Source: Podocnemis expansa (taxonomy: Eukaryota > Chordata > Testudines > Podocnemididae). Taken from it: a stretch of 64,000 bases of DNA. The position numbers were made by a program, and so were the translations under genes. Shown here piece by piece: positions 61,229 to 64,000 of this stretch. Each line of letters begins with the position of its first letter. Position 1 is the stretch's first letter. The DNA is taken from contig ML681963.1 in the NCBI GenBank assembly GCA_007922195.1, forward strand, positions 133,555,764 to 133,619,763, given 5' to 3'. The notes under the pieces are model-generated. The model was not told the origin of the DNA. It worked only from the letters and a program-made list of their open reading frames with translations, and searched no databases.

Positions 61229-61620
61229 TAGCTTTCTTTGACAGGATAACAAGCCTTGTACTTTATCAAGGAGAAATAGATATGGTATATCTTGACTTTT
61301 CTAAAGGTTTTGATATTGTGTCTCCTGATCTTCTCCTAAACAAATTAAGAAAATACAACATAGATGGAGCTACTAAACAGAGGGTGTGTAATTGGGCCTG
61401 GTTCTATTCAACATCTTCATCAATGATGTAATAATGCATAGAAAGTACCCTTATGAAGTTTTCAGACAATACTAACCTGGGAGGGAATGCAGATGCTTTG
61501 GAGCACAGGATTAAAATTCAAAATAATCTGGACAAACTGGTAAAATGGTCTGAAGCAATAGGCTGAAATTCAGCAAGGACAAATGCAAGGTACTCCACGT
61601 AGGAAAGAAAGATCATTTGC
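61229..61620 (+). pseudogene. CR1 reverse transcriptase C-terminal fragments
   Basis: AFFDRITSLVLYQGEIDMVYLDFSKGFDIVS (split: AFFDRITS at 61235, MVYLDFSKGFDIVS from 61282) is the block containing the first catalytic aspartate (YLDFSKAFD in active copies). LRKYNIDGATKQ follows. The next recognisable piece, LVLFNIFINDV (61398-61430), is shifted by two frames, so an out-of-frame deletion removed the region between, including the YxDD box. NADALEHRIKIQNNLDKL and KVLHVGKKD continue the C-terminal domain. Confidence 0.8.
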
Positions 61621-61859
61621 ACATGTACAACATGGGAAAGCATAGCATAGGAAGAAGTACTACAGAAAGGGATCTTGGGTCATAGTGGATCTCAAGCTAA
61701 ATATGAGTCAACAGTATTGCAAAAAAAGCAAATTATTTTGGAATTTATTAACAGGAGTGTTGTAAGCAAGACACAAAAAGTATTTCCTCTGATGTACTTC
61801 ACACTAATTTGGCCTGAATTAGAGTGTTGTGTCAAATTTTGGGCACCACATTTCAGGAA

Positions 61860-62311
61860 AGACTAAACAAATTGGAGAAATTGGAGAAAGTCCAAAGAAG
61901 CTCAACAAAAATGATTAAAGGACTAGAGAACATGGTCTGTGAGGAAAGACCGAAAAAATCAGGTTTGCTTCCTCTATAGAAAAGAAGACTGAGTTAGGAC
62001 ATGACAACTGTTTTCAAGTACATAAAAGCTTGCTTCAAGAAGGAAGAAAAACTTCTCACTAACCACTGAGGATAAAGCAAGAAAAGAAAAGGACTTAAAT
62101 TGCAGCAAAAGAAGTTTAGGTGAGATGTTAGGGAAAAACACTTCTTAAGTGTCAGGGTAGTTAAGACCTTGATTAAAGTGCCAAGGAAGGTTGTAGAATC
62201 TCTGTCACTGGAGATTTTTAAGAGTTGGCTGAACAAACACCTGTCAGGGATGATTTAGATAATACTTAGTCATATCTTGAGTGCAAAGGAAAGAAGTCCT
62301 CATGGGGTCCC
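61860..62311 (+). other. CR1 3' UTR
   Basis: Contains TTGGAGAAAGTCCAAAG, GGAAGGTTGTAGAATCTCTG, TCACTGGAGATTTTTAAGAG and GGCTGAACAAACACCTGTCAGGGATG, the standard CR1 3' region in order. It continues to the terminal CCAGTCTTATGAGTC at 62791 once the MITE at 62315-62788 is set aside. Confidence 0.85.
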
Positions 62312-62314
62312 TTC

Positions 62315-62788
62315 GGCTATGTCTACACTTAAGAACACTTCTTTGAACTAAATTAGTTCCAATTAATTAGTGCAAACTAATTTTGATTAATTCGAACTAG
62401 CATGTCCATACTAGAAACTGAAATAGAACTAGCATGTCCAAGCACAGGACTTGCTAGTTTGGCTTAGGAGGGGGGATCATGGGAAGTGTGGCAAAATGGC
62501 ACCTGAGAAGGGCCATCCTCCCACCCAGTCCCATAAAAGGAGGAAGGCACTTCCTCCCTGGTGCCAAGCATCCTGGGAGGAGGCAGTTGGAACGGCATGT
62601 AATTTGAACTAACCCATCTTCATTGGGTTAGTTTGAATTACAGGCAGGTTTTACTATTTCAAAGTAAGCTTTCCTTAGTTTAAACTAAGGAATTCCTTAG
62701 TTCAAACTGATGAAAGTCAGTGTGGACATGTACTTAGTTCAAATTAATGCTTCTTAATTTGAACGAAATTCCTGGTGTAGACATATCC
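62315..62788. mobile_element. Harbinger-type MITE inside the CR1 3' end
   Basis: The termini GGCTATGTCTACACTTAAG and CTGGTGTAGACATATCC are flanked by exact TTC duplications (62312-62314 and 62789-62791). Setting the element aside restores the CR1 phrase GGGTCCCTTCCAGTC. The arms are TTAGTTYRAACTAA / AATTCGAACTAG palindromes. The middle, AGGGGGGATCATGGGAAGTG with GGCAAAATGG and a CATAAAAGGAGG word, matches the leader of the transposase element. Confidence 0.94.
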
Positions 62789-62831
62789 TTCCAGTCTTAT
62801 GAGTCTATGAGTCTATGATTTTAGATAGTGG

Positions 62832-64000
62832 TACATCTGTTTTAGTCTAAAAAAATACCAAAAGATTCTTCTCAAATTGTGTATAAAAGGAAAATATCTC
62901 ATACTATGTTGAGTTCTAATCTTGTCATGTCCCATAACTAAGTAGTGTTGGACAAGATTGGTATTTCTTTGGTGCTAGTGTTTCAACATTTGTCACTCTT
63001 TTATTCCACTCACCGGTGAAGCAGTATTAGGGAGCATACGCTCTTGCAAGGAATTTTGCATTAGATGTGAAAGCCACTTATAGTCATTAAATGTCTTGTT
63101 GCACTTCAGCAAAACACACAACAAAATGTCTGGACTTCTGGCCTAAATCATATTGAGATTATTATATATTATGTACTTTTTCTCCCTTTTAAGGAAACTA
63201 AGTAGTTATGAGGTGAGTGAGAAATCCTGATATAGATTAGAAACTGGTAATGGAAGTTAGCAGTCAATAAAATGATTGCTCACATGATTTGGACCATGGT
63301 ATTCAATGATAGTGGTGGCTCATGCTCACAATAAATGACAAGGTTCTAAGTGCTCTACCGTCTTTTGTTCTTCCCGGTAGATTGGCAAAATTTCCAAAGT
63401 GAAAACTTCGACAGGTTGGGATAGCAACAATTGTGTTCATCTTTGTATTAAAGCAATGAAAGCTCGTATTTAACAAATTGTTCCCTTTATCAAATATTAT
63501 GAAACATAGTAACCAGAGCCTGTGGAAATCTATAGTTTGTCCCTCTGGTCCAGAGAGCTGCATTAGAGGTACTGTTCTTGCTGTTGGTTTTGTTTTTGTT
63601 GTATTGTTACTTTAAATAATGTCAACATTGCCCAGAGTAGCAAATGGATTTCTTTTAATATGTTGTTAAAATAATTATAATCAACTAATTAATGCTTGTC
63701 ACTTTTCTAGCGCCTCCAATGAAAGGCACAGTAAAAAGAGCATAGCATTATCATTCCAGTATGTATTAATGATTGCATATAAAATGAAAAATCTTTAAAC
63801 ACTTTAGAACAGAAATTAAGTTTATTTTTTCCTAATATTTGCAAAAACACACACATTGCAAAATGTCTTGTTTTTTTTTTTAATTTATGTTAAAGTGGTA
63901 GCAAAAATACATATGGTTACTTTCACTGCTGAAGATATGCTCTGTTGATCATCCTTTAGTGCATTTTGAATGATAGTTGGTCTATAGGGATCAGTGAAGA
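62832..64000. other. no gene recognised
   Basis: AT-rich to the window edge. The 86-codon minus-strand frame at 63303-63563 is unrecognised. A T-run is at 63871-63881. Confidence 0.5.

Larger units (their letters stand above)
55690..62825 (+). mobile_element. CR1 LINE, sense, interrupted by three later insertions
   Basis: Reading left to right once the insertions are set aside: an ORF1-to-ORF2 junction remnant (GYRLPSLVRRTL near 55940); an endonuclease remnant with EELEILANKHNYDIAGI and SWWGTTYDWNV at about 56150-56250 and SDHEMIDLIL just before the hAT insertion; then the reverse transcriptase stretch with NYSPVTLTSVLRKIMEKI at about 57640-57700. After the Harbinger element come MVYLDFSKGFDIVS, then LVLFNIFINDV in another frame, and the CR1 3' UTR. 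The copy ends with ATGAGTCT-type short repeats at 62799-62822. Many stops; inactive. The left limit is approximate. Confidence 0.88.

Overview
The window is vertebrate nuclear DNA, AT-rich and non-coding. I recognise no host exon, tRNA, rRNA or bacterial-type gene. The repeats point to a reptile, most probably a turtle: CR1 LINEs, a tRNA-headed SINE with a CR1-type tail (10471-10602 and minus strand, the class known from cryptodiran turtles), inverted Penelope-like tails, many MITEs beginning GG(C/G)TATGTCTACAC, hAT MITEs and decayed MIR copies. A crocodilian or other archosaur-line reptile cannot be excluded from sequence alone.

Layout. From 1 to 30 kb the DNA is mostly unique-looking or anciently repetitive, with MITEs (702-1119, 11747-12031, 26914-27336), hAT MITEs (to 3896; 11056-11396; 30317-30587), CR1 ends (2838-3250 and 20767-21400, both minus) and a decayed RTE-like LINE (13630-14365, minus). 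From 31 to 54 kb Harbinger-type MITEs alternate with Penelope-like insertions. Four of these (31716-31847, 35988-36118, 40062-40372, 53474-53664) are inverted dimers or rearranged dimers, and three have 12-15 bp direct flanking repeats. A Penelope-like 3' end with a GIY-YIG coding remnant (about 46330-48525) is split by a 1.4-kb GC-rich Harbinger-type element.

The richest region is 55.7-62.8 kb. A sense-strand CR1 LINE (endonuclease and reverse-transcriptase remnants, 3' UTR, terminal octamer-like repeats) carries three later insertions: a hAT MITE (56418-56804), a 3.4-kb PIF/Harbinger element (57789-61225) and a MITE (62315-62788). The 3.4-kb element holds two convergent genes. One is a DDE transposase on the plus strand, with a CCAAT/TATA promoter and polyA signal, broken by two TGA codons and apparently an in-frame deletion. 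The other is a two-exon minus-strand partner with a frame-consistent splice, a coiled-coil-like C-terminus and its own polyA signal; the expected Myb/SANT exon is missing.

How the parts fit: the MITEs share termini and 3-bp target duplications with the 3.4-kb element. Two of them also share its subterminal leader sequence, which suggests they were mobilised by this transposase lineage. Their bodies are arrays of 10-14 bp palindromes centred on TCGA (now mostly TCAA/TTGA), a candidate binding-site architecture and the most interesting structural signal here.
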